DNA of 64,000 nucleotides from positions 992,001 through 1,056,000 of the forward strand of contig NZ_CP011120.1 of assembly GCF_001628715.1 (NCBI RefSeq), written 5' to 3'. The DNA comes from Acetobacter oryzifermentans. GTDB taxonomy: Bacteria; Pseudomonadota; Alphaproteobacteria; Acetobacterales; Acetobacteraceae. Shown one piece after another: positions 1 to 9,497 of the stretch; the stretch's first letter is position 1, and every line of letters begins with the position of its first letter. The position numbers were made by a program, and so were the translations under genes. The notes beneath the pieces are model-generated. The model was not told where the DNA came from, made no database searches, and saw nothing but the letters and a program-made list of their open reading frames with translations.

Positions 1-253
1 TCCACTGCTTTATGAAACAGGCGCTCAGCGAGAATGCGATGATGTTTTGGTGGTATCTGCCCCACATTGGGTACAAGCACGCCGTGTGGCCAAAAGGCGC
101 GGGATGCCTCCAGCCGAGGCTTGCAAATTGATTGCTCGGCAAATGCCAGATGCCCAACGCGTGCGCCAAGCGGGCAAGGTTATTCGCACCGGCGGCAGTA
201 TGCGAGAAACAGAACGGCAAGTGCGCCAGTTCATCAGGAGCCTAAGGGCATGA
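1..253 (+). CDS. coaE: Dephospho-CoA kinase, C-terminal part
   Basis: This is the C-terminal 83 residues of dephospho-CoA kinase, which phosphorylates the 3'-hydroxyl of dephospho-CoA in the last step of coenzyme A synthesis in the cytoplasm. The visible part opens in the PLLYETGA segment, followed by VLVVSAP, a Q-A-RR-VAKRRGM helix and the RQMPDAQRV lid region, all typical of CoaE. The P-loop lies upstream of the window edge, so the gene is cut by the window, not broken. Its TGA stop overlaps the dnaQ start in an ATGA tetranucleotide at 250-253, which implies translational coupling. A coaE-dnaQ pair is a familiar alphaproteobacterial arrangement. Confidence 0.92.
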   Translation, partial: PLLYETGAQRECDDVLVVSAPHWVQARRVAKRRGMPPAEACKLIARQMPDAQRVRQAGKVIRTGGSMRETERQVRQFIRSLRA

Positions 254-924
254 AAAGATCCATTCTGTTTGATACAGAAACCACAGGGCTAGACCCGGCA
301 ACGGGAGACCGGGTGATTGAAATTGCAGCCCTTGAATTGGTAGGAGACCTGCCAACAGGGCGCACTTTTCATAAGCTTATAGACCCGGAGCGCGATGTGC
401 CGGAGGAGGCTTCCCGCGTGCATGGCTTTACGCGGGCGGATCTGGAAGGCAAACCCAAATTTGCTGAAGTGGCGGATGACTTCCTGGCCTTTGTGGGGGA
501 TGACCCACTCATTGCGCACAATGCCCGGTTTGACTTTGGTTTTATGAATGCGGAGCTCAAACGCGCAGGCAAAAAAACGCTGGGTTTGGATCGCATGGTG
601 GATACGCTGGATATGGCGCGTGAGCGCTTTCCCGGCATGCCCAACAGTTTGGATGCCTTGTGCCGCCGTTTTGGCGTAGATCTTTCTGCCCGAACCACCC
701 ATAACGCGCTGCTGGACTGCAAACTGCTGGCTGATGTGTATGTGGAGCTTATGGGGGGCCGCCAGCACGGTCTTGGGCTGATGGCGGAAGATGGGCAACT
801 GCCTTCTGTGATGTATGAAGGCCCGGTGAACCGTAAGGTTGTGCGTGTGCAGCCAACACCGCAAGAGCTGGCTGCACATGTGGCATTTGTTGCGGGCCTG
901 AAAGAGCCGATTTGGGAACACTGA
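250..924 (+). CDS. dnaQ: DNA polymerase III epsilon subunit (3'-5' proofreading exonuclease)
   Basis: The 224-residue protein is the proofreading exonuclease of the replicative polymerase. All DEDDh motifs are visible: Exo I FDTETTGL (acidic residues at 8 and 10), Exo II HNARFDF, and Exo III with the histidine and aspartate in HNALLDCKL. The C-terminal tail after GGRQHGLGL matches the linker that binds the polymerase alpha subunit in this family. The chosen start is ATG at 250, inside the coaE stop; an upstream in-frame extension exists but has no family similarity. Length is normal for the family. Confidence 0.95.
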   Translation: MKRSILFDTETTGLDPATGDRVIEIAALELVGDLPTGRTFHKLIDPERDVPEEASRVHGFTRADLEGKPKFAEVADDFLAFVGDDPLIAHNARFDFGFMNAELKRAGKKTLGLDRMVDTLDMARERFPGMPNSLDALCRRFGVDLSARTTHNALLDCKLLADVYVELMGGRQHGLGLMAEDGQLPSVMYEGPVNRKVVRVQPTPQELAAHVAFVAGLKEPIWEH

Positions 925-1000
925 CCGCACATTGAAACCGTGTAGTGAAATCTTGCGAAAAGGGCTTTGCAGGGGCGGGTGGGTATGCCATCCTTGATTC

Positions 1001-1036
1001 TACAAAACGTGACAAAACGTACAAAAATGTTTTGTC
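1001..1036. promoter_or_regulatory. Tandem 9-bp repeat merging into a hairpin/operator-like inverted repeat
   Basis: ACAAAACGT occurs twice in direct succession (1002-1010 and 1012-1020). The second copy, as GACAAAACGT at 1011-1020, pairs with ATGTTTTGTC at 1027-1036 across a 6-base loop, with one G-U position. It lies between the dnaQ stop and the following secreted-protein gene. There is no T-run directly after it, so an operator or a 5' UTR hairpin is as likely as a terminator. The function is inferred. Confidence 0.4.
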
Positions 1037-1104
1037 AGCCGTTTCCACCGCTTTTTACGCAACGGAAAAGGTAAGTTGTTTCAATGAATTCGGGGAGCCC
1101 TTTG

Positions 1105-1602
1105 ATGCGTTCTGCATCCCGCCATTTTGCTGCTGCCTTGGCGCTGTGCGGAGCATGGTTCATGCCTGCGGGCGCAGAAACCATGCTTGGCCCGGTTACG
1201 GCAACAGTTACATTTAATACGCGTTCGGCGGATCTGGGTGTAGGATATACATGGGGCCGGGGTGTGCTGACATATGGCGGCCGCCAGTATCCGTTTGAAA
1301 TCAAGGGTGCTTCCGCTATTGCTGTTGGGTATTCTTCTGGCCACAGCGTAGGCAAGGTGTACAACCTTCAGCGTATTGAAGACTTTGAAGGCACATTCTG
1401 GGCGCTTTCGGGTGAGGCCACAGTGGGCCGTGGTGTTGGCGGCCTGCTGATGGAAAATAATGACGGCGTGCGCATCCGGTTAGATGAATGTCGTTCTGGG
1501 GGCCGTATTGCGGCATCACCCTCGCGTTTGACAATTCATTTGCTGGATAAAACAGGCACACCCATTACAACAGCGCCGGTTGCCCAGAAGTCAGCTCACT
1601 AA
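1105..1602 (+). CDS. Secreted protein of unknown function (possibly EipA/DUF1134-like)
   Basis: This 165-residue protein has an N-terminal signal peptide (basic MRSASR, a hydrophobic alanine/leucine core, likely cleavage after PAGA), so it should be periplasmic. The mature part is glycine-rich and beta-prone, with GVGYTWGRGVLTYGG near the start, a VGKVYNL element in the middle, and an ATVGRGVGG stretch. It resembles small exported alphaproteobacterial proteins related in pattern to EipA/DUF1134, but I cannot assign the family firmly. ATG 1105 is preferred over ATG 1084 because GGGGAG lies 7 bases upstream of it. It stands alone after dnaQ and converges on the glycosyltransferase gene. Confidence 0.7.
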   Translation: MRSASRHFAAALALCGAWFMPAGAETMLGPVTATVTFNTRSADLGVGYTWGRGVLTYGGRQYPFEIKGASAIAVGYSSGHSVGKVYNLQRIEDFEGTFWALSGEATVGRGVGGLLMENNDGVRIRLDECRSGGRIAASPSRLTIHLLDKTGTPITTAPVAQKSAH

Positions 1603-1627
1603 ATACATTACACCCACGCCTGGTGGC

Positions 1628-2737
1628 TTAATGTGTCAGCAGGCGTGTGGTGGTTTGTAGAATTGTTTTTTCATCAAATAAGCGTAGAGCACGTTTTAGC
1701 CCAGCAGTACCCATGTGCTGGCATAAAGCTGGGTTTTGCACCAGCGTTGTAAGGGCTTCTGCCAGTTCTGCCGTAGTGCCGGGGGGCACAAGTAGCCCTG
1801 TTTCATGCGGCACAACCTGCTCGCGCGAGCCTCTAATATTAGTGGCCACAACTGGCAATCCGCACAACATGGCTTCAATAATAGACATAGGCAGGCCTTC
1901 AAAATGGCTGGGCAGCACAAAAATATCTGCTGCGGCCAATAAAGCCGGAATATCAGCCCGATAACCAAGGCATTTTAGTCGCGGGCCAAGTGCAGCTCGC
2001 GCTTTAGCAAGGTATTCATCCATATTGGCACCGTGGTCTGATGCCAGTCTTTCCCCCACAATCCATAATTCTGCATCTGGCACGCGCTCCATGGCGGCCA
2101 GGAGTTCTGGATACCCTTTGTGGCGCACAAGGCGAGAGACAACAATAATTACAGGCGTTTGCGCGGATGTGCCAAGTTCTGCCCGGATACGTGTTCTGGC
2201 TTGCGCATCTGGGTGAAACTGGGCTGGATCTCGCCCATTCCCAATTGCAACGGGGTGGGGGTGAACATGCAGGCGTTTGGCATCCTGCGCTTCTTCACGG
2301 CTGACGGTCAGATAAACATCAGTTATGTGCCCGCATAGAACTTCCAGCACCAATGCTAATCCGCGCCGTAGGTGAGAGCCGGGTTGGTTGAATAAAAAAC
2401 CGTGGCACGTATAGGCAATGCGTGGCACGCCACATAACTTGGCTGCCGCCCGCGCCAGAATGCCACTGATAGGCATATGTGTATGCACCAAATCCGGCTT
2501 TTCTTTTTTTATAAGCCGAACAAGAGCCCAAAAGGCTCGAAGTTGCGCGGGCACAGAAAATGAACGGGCAAAGGGCAGTGTTTCAACCCGAAACCCCTCG
2601 TTTCTGGGGTGTTGAAGCAAAGGGCCATCCGCACAAACGCCTATCACTTCATGTCCTTCTGCCCTTAATTCTCGCATAAGGGGCAGTAGAAAATGGGTGA
2701 GTGAAAAATCGACGTTTGTGATTTCCAGAATCTTCAC
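1628..2737 (-). CDS. Glycosyltransferase family 4 protein
   Basis: The 369-residue GT-B fold glycosyltransferase has an N-terminal acceptor domain (starting MKILEITNVDFSLTHFLLPL, then HTHMPISGILARA and the TCHGF loop) and a C-terminal nucleotide-sugar domain. The C-terminal domain carries VVSRLVRHKG and the E-x7-E motif in HFEGLPMSIIEAM. It should transfer a sugar from an activated donor to a lipid-linked or polysaccharide acceptor at the cytoplasmic face of the inner membrane; the sugar cannot be told from sequence. It starts 9 bases after the heparinase-like gene, so the two are probably co-transcribed and may act on the same envelope or exopolysaccharide. Confidence 0.88.
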   Translation of the reverse strand: MKILEITNVDFSLTHFLLPLMRELRAEGHEVIGVCADGPLLQHPRNEGFRVETLPFARSFSVPAQLRAFWALVRLIKKEKPDLVHTHMPISGILARAAAKLCGVPRIAYTCHGFLFNQPGSHLRRGLALVLEVLCGHITDVYLTVSREEAQDAKRLHVHPHPVAIGNGRDPAQFHPDAQARTRIRAELGTSAQTPVIIVVSRLVRHKGYPELLAAMERVPDAELWIVGERLASDHGANMDEYLAKARAALGPRLKCLGYRADIPALLAAADIFVLPSHFEGLPMSIIEAMLCGLPVVATNIRGSREQVVPHETGLLVPPGTTAELAEALTTLVQNPALCQHMGTAGLKRALRLFDEKTILQTTTRLLTH

Positions 2738-2746
2738 GTCAGCCCA

Positions 2747-4534
2747 TTACGCGTTTTTGAGGGAGAGCGACCAACGGATAGGTGGCTTGCTTGGAGCCTG
2801 CGGCACCGGGGGCGGTGGTAGCAGCGTGTTTTCCAAGCCATTGGCATCGGGGCCCGAAGGTTCTGCCAGTAAACCGGTTCCCACCTCTGGTACTTCTGGA
2901 GTGTGATCCATGGGGGAAATAGCTTCCGCAGGTAAAGCAGCTTCTTCTGCGGGGTGCGTATCCAAAGGATCGTGTGCTTCTTCCGCAGTCTGTTCTGCTA
3001 CAGCCGGGGTGAGCACAAATTGCCGTGTAGGCTGGTGCTGTCCTTGCCCCAGATAAACGCTTTCTTCTATTTCAATATCAGCGTCAGACCAGAAGAACCA
3101 TGTTTCTTCCGGCGTGTGTAGCAAGTAGCCATCTTCTTCCTGCTCAATGCTTACATCAGGGTGCAAGTGGAAGCGGATGCAAAGCGGCACCGGAATGCTG
3201 ACATCTTCCAGCTTTTCTATGCCCTGTAGAACCGTGCCGTCTTTATCCAGATAAATCTTGCGAGAATACAGGCCACCGCCTTGGGGCTTGTAGCCATCAT
3301 GCGTCATGCTCAGGCAATGCACACCGTCTTGCACAGACATTTGGCGTGTGACCTGTGGTTTTTGCGAGATACCGCCATTGGCATCAAACCGCATGGGGGT
3401 AAGGTCTGCCAGTTCCAGAACAGAATGTGCAGCCGGGTAGCGCAAGGCTTCTGCCCAACCACGTTGGATGCTGCTGCCGCAATTGACAATTAACCGTTGC
3501 CTGCCGGATGAAAATTCAAAGGACAACATGCCCGCATGCGCGCTGCTATCATAGCCCGCAGGGGCAACCGTGGCGGCATCAGCAATCAGCAAGGCACGCC
3601 CATTGTTCAGGCGGGCAAAGCCAGATTCTGGCAGGCCAGCCGCCACAACACGCGTGCGGGATGCGCGGTTGAGCACGTGTTCAATAAATTGCGGGTTTTG
3701 TTCACTGCTGCCATTAAAGAGGGCCAACCCGCCATCACCATGCCGCATGGCCCGCAAGGCTGGGGCGCTGCGGTTGGCGGCATCCAGTACGCTGGTGGGT
3801 AAGGGTACGCGGGCAACCTGTAAAATATATAGCATTTCTGCCAGTTCGCGCACGCACTGCAACAGGTCTTCCGGGCAGCGGGTAATGTGGCCGCCATCGG
3901 GCAAAATCTGCTGGCTGATGGTGGCGTCAATCAAGCGCAGATAGCGTGTAAGAAATTCTGGATAATCAGGTAGGGAAACCGCAACAGCCAACAGCCCTTT
4001 AAGGGCCGTAAGAGCACGCCAGCCTGTGGTTTCCTCCGGCATCAGCGCCATTATGGAGCGTGCTTCCATAATCAGCGACGCCATAAGCTGCTGGCGGAAG
4101 GAATCATCTGCCGAGGCCGCAAAAAATTCGTAACACCCAAGCCAAGCCGCCAAGCGGGCACCAGTTATGGATGGGTCTGAAATAGGACGCTCCGCCGGGG
4201 TTTGCTCCATCCATTGGGCAACCAATGTGCGGGCCTTGATGCGGGCAGATTCAGCCCCCAGCTCGCGCAGATCCTGCAACCACGTAAAGCCTTGCAACCA
4301 GCGGCGATAGGCTTCTGGCCATTGGGAGTTATCCCATTCCCCATCAATCAGAGGGCGTTGGGTGCCTTCAAAAAGTGTCTGGTTGCGAACAAGCCGTTCA
4401 CCCCCAGCAGCGTTTCCAGACCACAGATCCCGTAAAGCAACGGCAGGGGCTGCCGGTACGCGGGCAAACCCTCCCAACGGGTTGCGCATGGCGTAGGCAA
4501 GGCGGGCTCCGCGGGTCCAGCGACGCAGGGGCAT
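2747..4534 (-). CDS. Heparinase II/III-like protein
   Basis: This 595-residue protein has an alpha-helical N-terminal toroid-like half (many WLQ, RYLR and LAA helices) and a C-terminal beta-sandwich half. The latter contains YDSSAHAGMLSFEF, the usual entry to the heparinase II/III domain, followed by RLIVNCG. The last 90 or so residues are an acidic, proline- and alanine-rich tail that looks disordered. No signal peptide is evident, which is common for the version that sits near rsmB in alphaproteobacteria. Family members are lyases or structural relatives acting on uronic-acid polysaccharides; the substrate here is unknown. It lies between rpe and the glycosyltransferase. Confidence 0.85.
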   Translation of the reverse strand: MPLRRWTRGARLAYAMRNPLGGFARVPAAPAVALRDLWSGNAAGGERLVRNQTLFEGTQRPLIDGEWDNSQWPEAYRRWLQGFTWLQDLRELGAESARIKARTLVAQWMEQTPAERPISDPSITGARLAAWLGCYEFFAASADDSFRQQLMASLIMEARSIMALMPEETTGWRALTALKGLLAVAVSLPDYPEFLTRYLRLIDATISQQILPDGGHITRCPEDLLQCVRELAEMLYILQVARVPLPTSVLDAANRSAPALRAMRHGDGGLALFNGSSEQNPQFIEHVLNRASRTRVVAAGLPESGFARLNNGRALLIADAATVAPAGYDSSAHAGMLSFEFSSGRQRLIVNCGSSIQRGWAEALRYPAAHSVLELADLTPMRFDANGGISQKPQVTRQMSVQDGVHCLSMTHDGYKPQGGGLYSRKIYLDKDGTVLQGIEKLEDVSIPVPLCIRFHLHPDVSIEQEEDGYLLHTPEETWFFWSDADIEIEESVYLGQGQHQPTRQFVLTPAVAEQTAEEAHDPLDTHPAEEAALPAEAISPMDHTPEVPEVGTGLLAEPSGPDANGLENTLLPPPPVPQAPSKPPIRWSLSLKNA

Positions 4535-4636
4535 TGGAAGTTTAGAACTCCATCAAGGCAGGTGCAGAAAATTAAGGTGTGATCGGTTTATGGCAGAATA
4601 TTCATGTGAAGAATGATTTATTTGCCGGATGTGGCT

Positions 4637-5314
4637 TTATTTTGGCTTGGCAACATGTGTGCGCAATGCAGCAATGGCGGCTGCATAATCTTTTTTTCCA
4701 TATACGGCGCTGCCAGCAATAAGCACATCTGCGCCAGCATCTATGGCCAGAGGAGCGGTTGAGGCATCTATGCCGCCATCTACCGCCAGCCGGATATCAC
4801 GCCCGCTTTGGGTGATCATTTCCCGAATACGCCGAATTTTGGGAAGCTGGCTGGACAGGAACTTTTGCCCACCAAAGCCGGGGTTAACAGTCATAACCAG
4901 AACAATATCCACCAGATCCAGCACTTCACCAATGGCTTCTGGCGGTGTTGCAGGGCACAGCACAATGCCCGGCTTGGCTCCTAGATCCCGAATACGCTGT
5001 AAGGAGCGGTGAGTATGTGGCCCGGCTTCAATATGGATCAGAATCTGGTCTGCCCCGGCTTGTGCAAAGGCTTCCAGATACGGATCTACCGGTGCAATCA
5101 TCAGATGCACATCAAATGGCAGGTCGGAACAGGGGCGGAGCGCCTTGACCACACCTGGCCCGAACGAAATGTTGGGCACAAAATGCCCATCCATGACATC
5201 CAGATGCACCCAATCCGCCCCAGCTTGCTTGAGTGCTGAAACTTCTTCTCCCAACCGGGTAAAATCGGCAGCGAGAACACTTGGAGCGATAAGGGGGTAA
5301 GATACAGGGCGCAT
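4637..5314 (-). CDS. rpe: Ribulose-phosphate 3-epimerase
   Basis: The 225-residue TIM-barrel enzyme interconverts ribulose 5-phosphate and xylulose 5-phosphate in the pentose phosphate pathway, which is central in acetic acid bacteria. Diagnostic segments are APSVLAADF near residue 10, [12 protein letters not shown] (metal and catalytic Asp), [10 protein letters not shown], the [11 protein letters not shown] loop and LAVDGGID with the second catalytic Asp. The length is normal. It follows rsmB after about 70 bases on the same strand and precedes the heparinase-like gene by about 100 bases. Confidence 0.96.
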   Translation of the reverse strand: MRPVSYPLIAPSVLAADFTRLGEEVSALKQAGADWVHLDVMDGHFVPNISFGPGVVKALRPCSDLPFDVHLMIAPVDPYLEAFAQAGADQILIHIEAGPHTHRSLQRIRDLGAKPGIVLCPATPPEAIGEVLDLVDIVLVMTVNPGFGGQKFLSSQLPKIRRIREMITQSGRDIRLAVDGGIDASTAPLAIDAGADVLIAGSAVYGKKDYAAAIAALRTHVAKPK

Positions 5315-5387
5315 ACCCTGTTTATCGGCAATCCTACGCCCATGCGCAACAGTATGTTTGCTATTTTTTCAAACAGTTTTGCAAATG

Positions 5388-6710
5388 TTATGCGCGGGTA
5401 AAGCGGGCGGCAAAAAATCCATCCATGCTGCCTTTATCTGCCCACATTCCGGGATGAGTGCGCAGCCATCCCTCAGGTGTTCTGGCTTCTGGTAGAAAGG
5501 CGAGTTCTTCAGGTGTAAACGGGTCTGGCGCCAGCCCCATGGCTTCTGCTGCACGGGCACGGTCTGGCCCTTCTTCCTGCTGCAAGGAGCACACGGCGTA
5601 CACCAGGCGGCCACCGGGGCGCAGCATGTTTTTGGCAGCTTCTAGCAAACGATCCTGCCCAGCCGTTAGCGTTGTGAGATCACGCGGGCGTTTCACCCAC
5701 AAAACATCTGGATGGCGGCGTGCTGTACCCGTGGCAGAGCAGGGGGCATCCAGCAAAATGGCATCAAGGGGGGCATCGGGCTGCCATGTGCCAGCATCTG
5801 CTTGCAGGGTGGTAACGTTGGTAAAGCCCAGGCGTGCCAGATTTTCCTTTAGCCGAGCCATGCGGTTGGGGTTGTTCTCAATGGCAGAGACATGCGCGCC
5901 GGTTGCAGCAAGCTGCGCAGTTTTGCCGCCCGGTGCTGCGCACAGGTCTGCCACTTTTTCGCCTGCTTGCGCATTAAGCAAACGTGCAGGGAATGTAGCT
6001 GCCGCATCCTGCACCCAAAAAGCACCTTCCTCATACCCGGCTAGTTCAGCAACGCGGGTGCCTGCCGGATAACGTACAGACCCATTGGGTAGCACAATAC
6101 CGCCTTCCGGTGCTGTGGCACCGGGGCGCATGGTAATATCCAGCGGGGCTTCGTGGCTGATGCCTTCAGCTATCGCGCGGGGCACACCACGGCCCAGCAC
6201 GCTCCATGAACTCCATAGCCATGCAGGAATGTTTAGCCGCGCCTGATCCAGACCTTCCAACACGTTTTGCCCTTCTGCCGCCACCTTGCGCAGCACGGCG
6301 TTGGCCAACCCGGCAAATGGGGCCAGCTTACGCCGACGTAGGAGGGAAACGGTGGTGCCAACGGCAGCATGAGGAGGTGTTTCTAAAAATAGAAGTTGCG
6401 CGCAGCCAATCATAAGCGCCACGCGTACGGGTTCGGGTGGTTCTTTGCGTAAAAACGGTTCTAGCACAGTGCGCAGTGTGCCCAGATGGCGCAATGTGGC
6501 TGCGGCCAAGCGGTGCGCTGCGGCTCTGTCTCGTGGTTCGGCCTTATGTGCTTCGGCAGAGCGAGACAGGCTGTTTTCCAGCATACGCCGGTGTTCCACC
6601 ACGCCGCACAGAATATCAAAAGCGATATCGCGCGTAGGATCAGACTGCGGAGGGGCAGGGCGGCCTTTTCCACGCTTTGGAGAACGGGGGGCGCGTGCAG
6701 GTGTGTTCAT
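5388..6710 (-). CDS. rsmB: 16S rRNA (cytosine-C5) methyltransferase, RsmB/Sun family
   Basis: This protein of about 440 residues has an N-terminal NusB-like helical domain (ARDIAFDIL-type start, LRHLGTLRTVLEPFL) and a C-terminal Rossmann methyltransferase. The latter shows VADLCAAPGGKT for SAM binding, LLDAPCSATGT with the first conserved cysteine, and AVCSLQQEEG with the second. It should make m5C967 in 16S rRNA. ATG 6710 is chosen; the frame stays open to 6776, but that extension would overlap the end of purN and encodes an unrelated hydrophobic stretch. It may be co-transcribed with purM-purN upstream and rpe downstream. Confidence 0.9.
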   Translation of the reverse strand: MNTPARAPRSPKRGKGRPAPPQSDPTRDIAFDILCGVVEHRRMLENSLSRSAEAHKAEPRDRAAAHRLAAATLRHLGTLRTVLEPFLRKEPPEPVRVALMIGCAQLLFLETPPHAAVGTTVSLLRRRKLAPFAGLANAVLRKVAAEGQNVLEGLDQARLNIPAWLWSSWSVLGRGVPRAIAEGISHEAPLDITMRPGATAPEGGIVLPNGSVRYPAGTRVAELAGYEEGAFWVQDAAATFPARLLNAQAGEKVADLCAAPGGKTAQLAATGAHVSAIENNPNRMARLKENLARLGFTNVTTLQADAGTWQPDAPLDAILLDAPCSATGTARRHPDVLWVKRPRDLTTLTAGQDRLLEAAKNMLRPGGRLVYAVCSLQQEEGPDRARAAEAMGLAPDPFTPEELAFLPEARTPEGWLRTHPGMWADKGSMDGFFAARFTRA

Positions 6711-6754
6711 AAGACTGTCAGAACCGTTCAGGAAAACAGAAAAGAAAAAGCGCC

Positions 6755-7378
6755 TTAGCCAACAAGCAGGGCGCACTCTGCCGGAGCAGAAGCAGGGCGT
6801 TGAAGCAGAAAGTGGCGGAGCACTTGCGGGTAAAGATGGTGTTCCTGCCGCAAAACGCGAGCCCCAAGGGTATCTGCGGTATCATCCGGCAGAACAGGCA
6901 CAGCAGCTTGGCCTAAAATAGGCCCTTCATCCATGCCTTCTGTTACCAGATGCACGGTGCACCCATGCACACGCACACCTGCTTGCAGCGCACGTTCATG
7001 CGTGTGCAGGCCGGGGAATACAGGCAGCAGGCTGGGGTGGATGTTCAGCATACGGCCAGCCCATGCGCTGGTTAAAAACGGAGTCAGCAAGCGCATATAG
7101 CCAGCAAGGCAGATGGCCTGAGCGCCTGCTGCCGTTAAAGCAGCATGCACGGCGCGTTCATGCGCTTCACGGTCTTTACCAAAATCACGATGGTTGATGG
7201 CCAGCGTGCGTAGGCCTGCTTTTTTTGCCATTTCCAGCCCCGGTGCATCCGGGTTGTTGCTTAAAACAAGGCAGATGCGGGCAGGAAAGGAAGGATCTTC
7301 ACACGCACGGATCAAGGCCGTGGCATTGCTGCCCCGGCCACTGATCAAAATGGCAATGGGTGTTTTTTCAACGCTCAT
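6755..7378 (-). CDS. purN: Phosphoribosylglycinamide formyltransferase
   Basis: The 207-residue enzyme transfers a formyl group from 10-formyltetrahydrofolate to GAR in the third step of purine synthesis. Visible motifs are [13 protein letters not shown] at the N terminus, the catalytic region [11 protein letters not shown] with the [12 protein letters not shown] loop (catalytic Asn and His), and [17 protein letters not shown] with the conserved Asp. The start codon overlaps the purM stop by 4 bases (7375-7378), so translation is probably coupled to purM. Confidence 0.96.
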   Translation of the reverse strand: MSVEKTPIAILISGRGSNATALIRACEDPSFPARICLVLSNNPDAPGLEMAKKAGLRTLAINHRDFGKDREAHERAVHAALTAAGAQAICLAGYMRLLTPFLTSAWAGRMLNIHPSLLPVFPGLHTHERALQAGVRVHGCTVHLVTEGMDEGPILGQAAVPVLPDDTADTLGARVLRQEHHLYPQVLRHFLLQRPASAPAECALLVG

Positions 7379-8457
7379 GCTGCGCGAAAATCCGGAATGG
7401 CCTGCATTTTCAGATCAGGCTTGGCAGTAGGGGAAGCTGCTTTGGCAATATGCCCAATACGCACAGCCGGTTCACCCATATCATGCAGGCGGGCCAGAAC
7501 AGCATCGGGTTCTGGCGTAATCAGGATCATGCCGATACCGCAGTTGAACACGCGCAGCATTTCCTCTGTATCCACATTGCCGATGCGGGCCAGCCATTTG
7601 AACACAGGTGCTACGGGCCATTCCTGATCAATCACCGCATCCAAGCCATTTGGCAGCACGCGGGGCAGATTGCCGGGCAGGCCGCCGCCGGTAATGTGGG
7701 CAGCGCCATGCAGCAGGCCAGCTTTATGCAGCGCCAGAACCGGGCGCACATATAGGCGTGTGGGTTCTAAAAAGGCTTCACCCAGATTTTTACCCGGTGC
7801 AAAGGCTGCCGGGTCTGTCCATGCCAGATGGGCATCTGCCACAATGCGCCGCACTAAAGAAAAGCCGTTGGAGTGCACGCCAGAAGAAGGCAGCGCAATA
7901 AGGGCATCACCTTCTGCTATGCCAGCGGGCAGGAGCGCGCCGCGTTCTGCCGCACCAACGGAAAAACCAGCCAGATCATAATGTCCATCGGCATACATAC
8001 CGGGCATTTCTGCTGTTTCACCGCCTACAAGCGCGCAGCCAGACTGTTCACACCCGGTGGCAATGCCGCGCACAACCTTGGCCGCACTGTTAACAGACAG
8101 GCGGCCCGTGGCGAAGTAATCCAGAAAGAACAGGGGTTCCGCACCCTGCACAATCAGATCGTTCACGCACATGGCTACCAGATCAATCCCCACGGTTTCG
8201 TGCAGGTCATTATCAATAGCCAGTGTCAGCTTGGTGCCTACGCCATCTGTGCAGGATACAAGCACGGGGTCTTTAAAGCCTGCGGCCTTTAGATCAAACA
8301 GTGCGCCAAATCCGCCAAGGCCCCCCATTGTGCCGGGGCGGTCTGTGGCTTTGGCCGCCGGGCGAATGGCGTCAACAAGGGCTTCGCCTGCTTCAATGTC
8401 CACGCCGGAATCACGGTAAGTGAGGCCGGAGGAAGGGGTGCTAGGTGAAGACGTCAT
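7375..8457 (-). CDS. purM: Phosphoribosylformylglycinamidine cyclo-ligase (AIR synthetase)
   Basis: This 360-residue ATP-dependent enzyme closes the imidazole ring to give AIR in purine synthesis. Family signatures include the [15 protein letters not shown] start, [10 protein letters not shown] with the ATP-site aspartate, [12 protein letters not shown], the [11 protein letters not shown] glycine-rich loop and [16 protein letters not shown]. It heads the long minus-strand cluster and is divergent from hdaA, with 111 bases between the two starts holding both promoters. I recognised no PurR-type operator or purine riboswitch there. Confidence 0.97.
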   Translation of the reverse strand: MTSSPSTPSSGLTYRDSGVDIEAGEALVDAIRPAAKATDRPGTMGGLGGFGALFDLKAAGFKDPVLVSCTDGVGTKLTLAIDNDLHETVGIDLVAMCVNDLIVQGAEPLFFLDYFATGRLSVNSAAKVVRGIATGCEQSGCALVGGETAEMPGMYADGHYDLAGFSVGAAERGALLPAGIAEGDALIALPSSGVHSNGFSLVRRIVADAHLAWTDPAAFAPGKNLGEAFLEPTRLYVRPVLALHKAGLLHGAAHITGGGLPGNLPRVLPNGLDAVIDQEWPVAPVFKWLARIGNVDTEEMLRVFNCGIGMILITPEPDAVLARLHDMGEPAVRIGHIAKAASPTAKPDLKMQAIPDFRAA

Positions 8458-8568
8458 GCGCGTGCTCTTGGTCCGAATGAGAATAAGGGTCGATGTGCGG
8501 GACAGGGTGGGTTAGGATTCCCGCTCGAGCACAGTCTTTACGGCAGGAGAAGCGGCGCGCAAAGCGGC

Positions 8569-9336
8569 ATGACACGGATTGATGAAACAAAAAGCCCTTT
8601 AAACGCGCCTTCGGGCGGGCAAAAGCGCCAAAATGAGGCCACCGAGGCAGAACAGATTGCCTTGCCCTTTGCGCATCGCCCCCGATTCGGAAGGTCGGAC
8701 TTTGTGGCGGCACCCTCTAATGCCGCAGCACGGGCATGGGTGCTGGATGCCGAGGCCGCTGCGCGTTGGCCAGAAGGCCGCATGGCCCTCTGGGGGGAAA
8801 GTGGCACGGGCAAAACGCACCTTCTTTCTATTTGGGCGGGCCGTTATGGCGCCCCCATTATGGAAGGCAGCCGCCTGAACACGCATGAAGCCGCAATGCT
8901 GTTTGAAGATGGCGGGTTTCGGGCCGCTGCATTGGATAATGCAGATAAAGTGCCCAATGAGCGAGATCTTCTGCACCTTATCAATCTGGCGCGGGAACGG
9001 CGGGTGGCTTTGCTTATGGCCGCCCGGAGGCCGCCTGCGCGTTGGCCGGTTGTGCTGCCAGATCTGGCAAGCAGGCTACGAGCCACGGCTTCTGTGCCGT
9101 TAGGCCCGGCGGAGGAAGGGCTTTTACACCGCCTTTTGCTGCGGCTATTGGCTGAACGCCAGATTGTGGTGGGCGCACAGGTAACGGAGTGGCTGTTGCG
9201 CCGCCTGCCGCGCCGGGCAAGTGCCATGCGCGATTGTGTGGCCATGCTGGATCAAGCCGCATTAGAATCGGGCGGGCGTATTACACGCGCCTTGGCCGCC
9301 AATGTGCTGGAAAGCCTGCTGGCGCGCGAAGAATAG
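8569..9336 (+). CDS. hdaA: Hda/HdaA-type DnaA regulator (AAA+)
   Basis: The 255-residue protein resembles the AAA+ part of DnaA without the DNA-binding domain IV. This is the architecture of Hda/HdaA, which promotes DnaA-ATP hydrolysis on the sliding clamp after initiation. Residues about 28-33 (QIALPF) fit a clamp-binding QL-LPF peptide. Walker A is GESGTGKTHL. The Walker B equivalent is AAALDNADK, with Asn where DnaA has a second acidic residue. The arginine-finger region is SRLRA and the sensor II helix RRLPRRASAMRDCV. The position upstream of ppk-ppx and opposite purM is the usual alphaproteobacterial context. Confidence 0.9.
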   Translation: MTRIDETKSPLNAPSGGQKRQNEATEAEQIALPFAHRPRFGRSDFVAAPSNAAARAWVLDAEAAARWPEGRMALWGESGTGKTHLLSIWAGRYGAPIMEGSRLNTHEAAMLFEDGGFRAAALDNADKVPNERDLLHLINLARERRVALLMAARRPPARWPVVLPDLASRLRATASVPLGPAEEGLLHRLLLRLLAERQIVVGAQVTEWLLRRLPRRASAMRDCVAMLDQAALESGGRITRALAANVLESLLAREE

Positions 9337-9497
9337 TGAACATATGCGCTATAAGCCTGTTGTGATGTTTCAGTTTTATGACAATCATCACCAGATTGAT
9401 GAGCTGAACTTTTCGCGCTGCCTACGTTTGCGTAAAGCTTTGCTTGCCCCAAGGCGGGAAACGGGGCGCATGATGCAGCACAAGGAAAGGAAGAAAC

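Noticed and set aside
945..1217. Short open frame overlapping the gap after dnaQ
   Set aside because: It has no ribosome site, ends inside the secreted-protein gene in another frame and has biased low-complexity composition.
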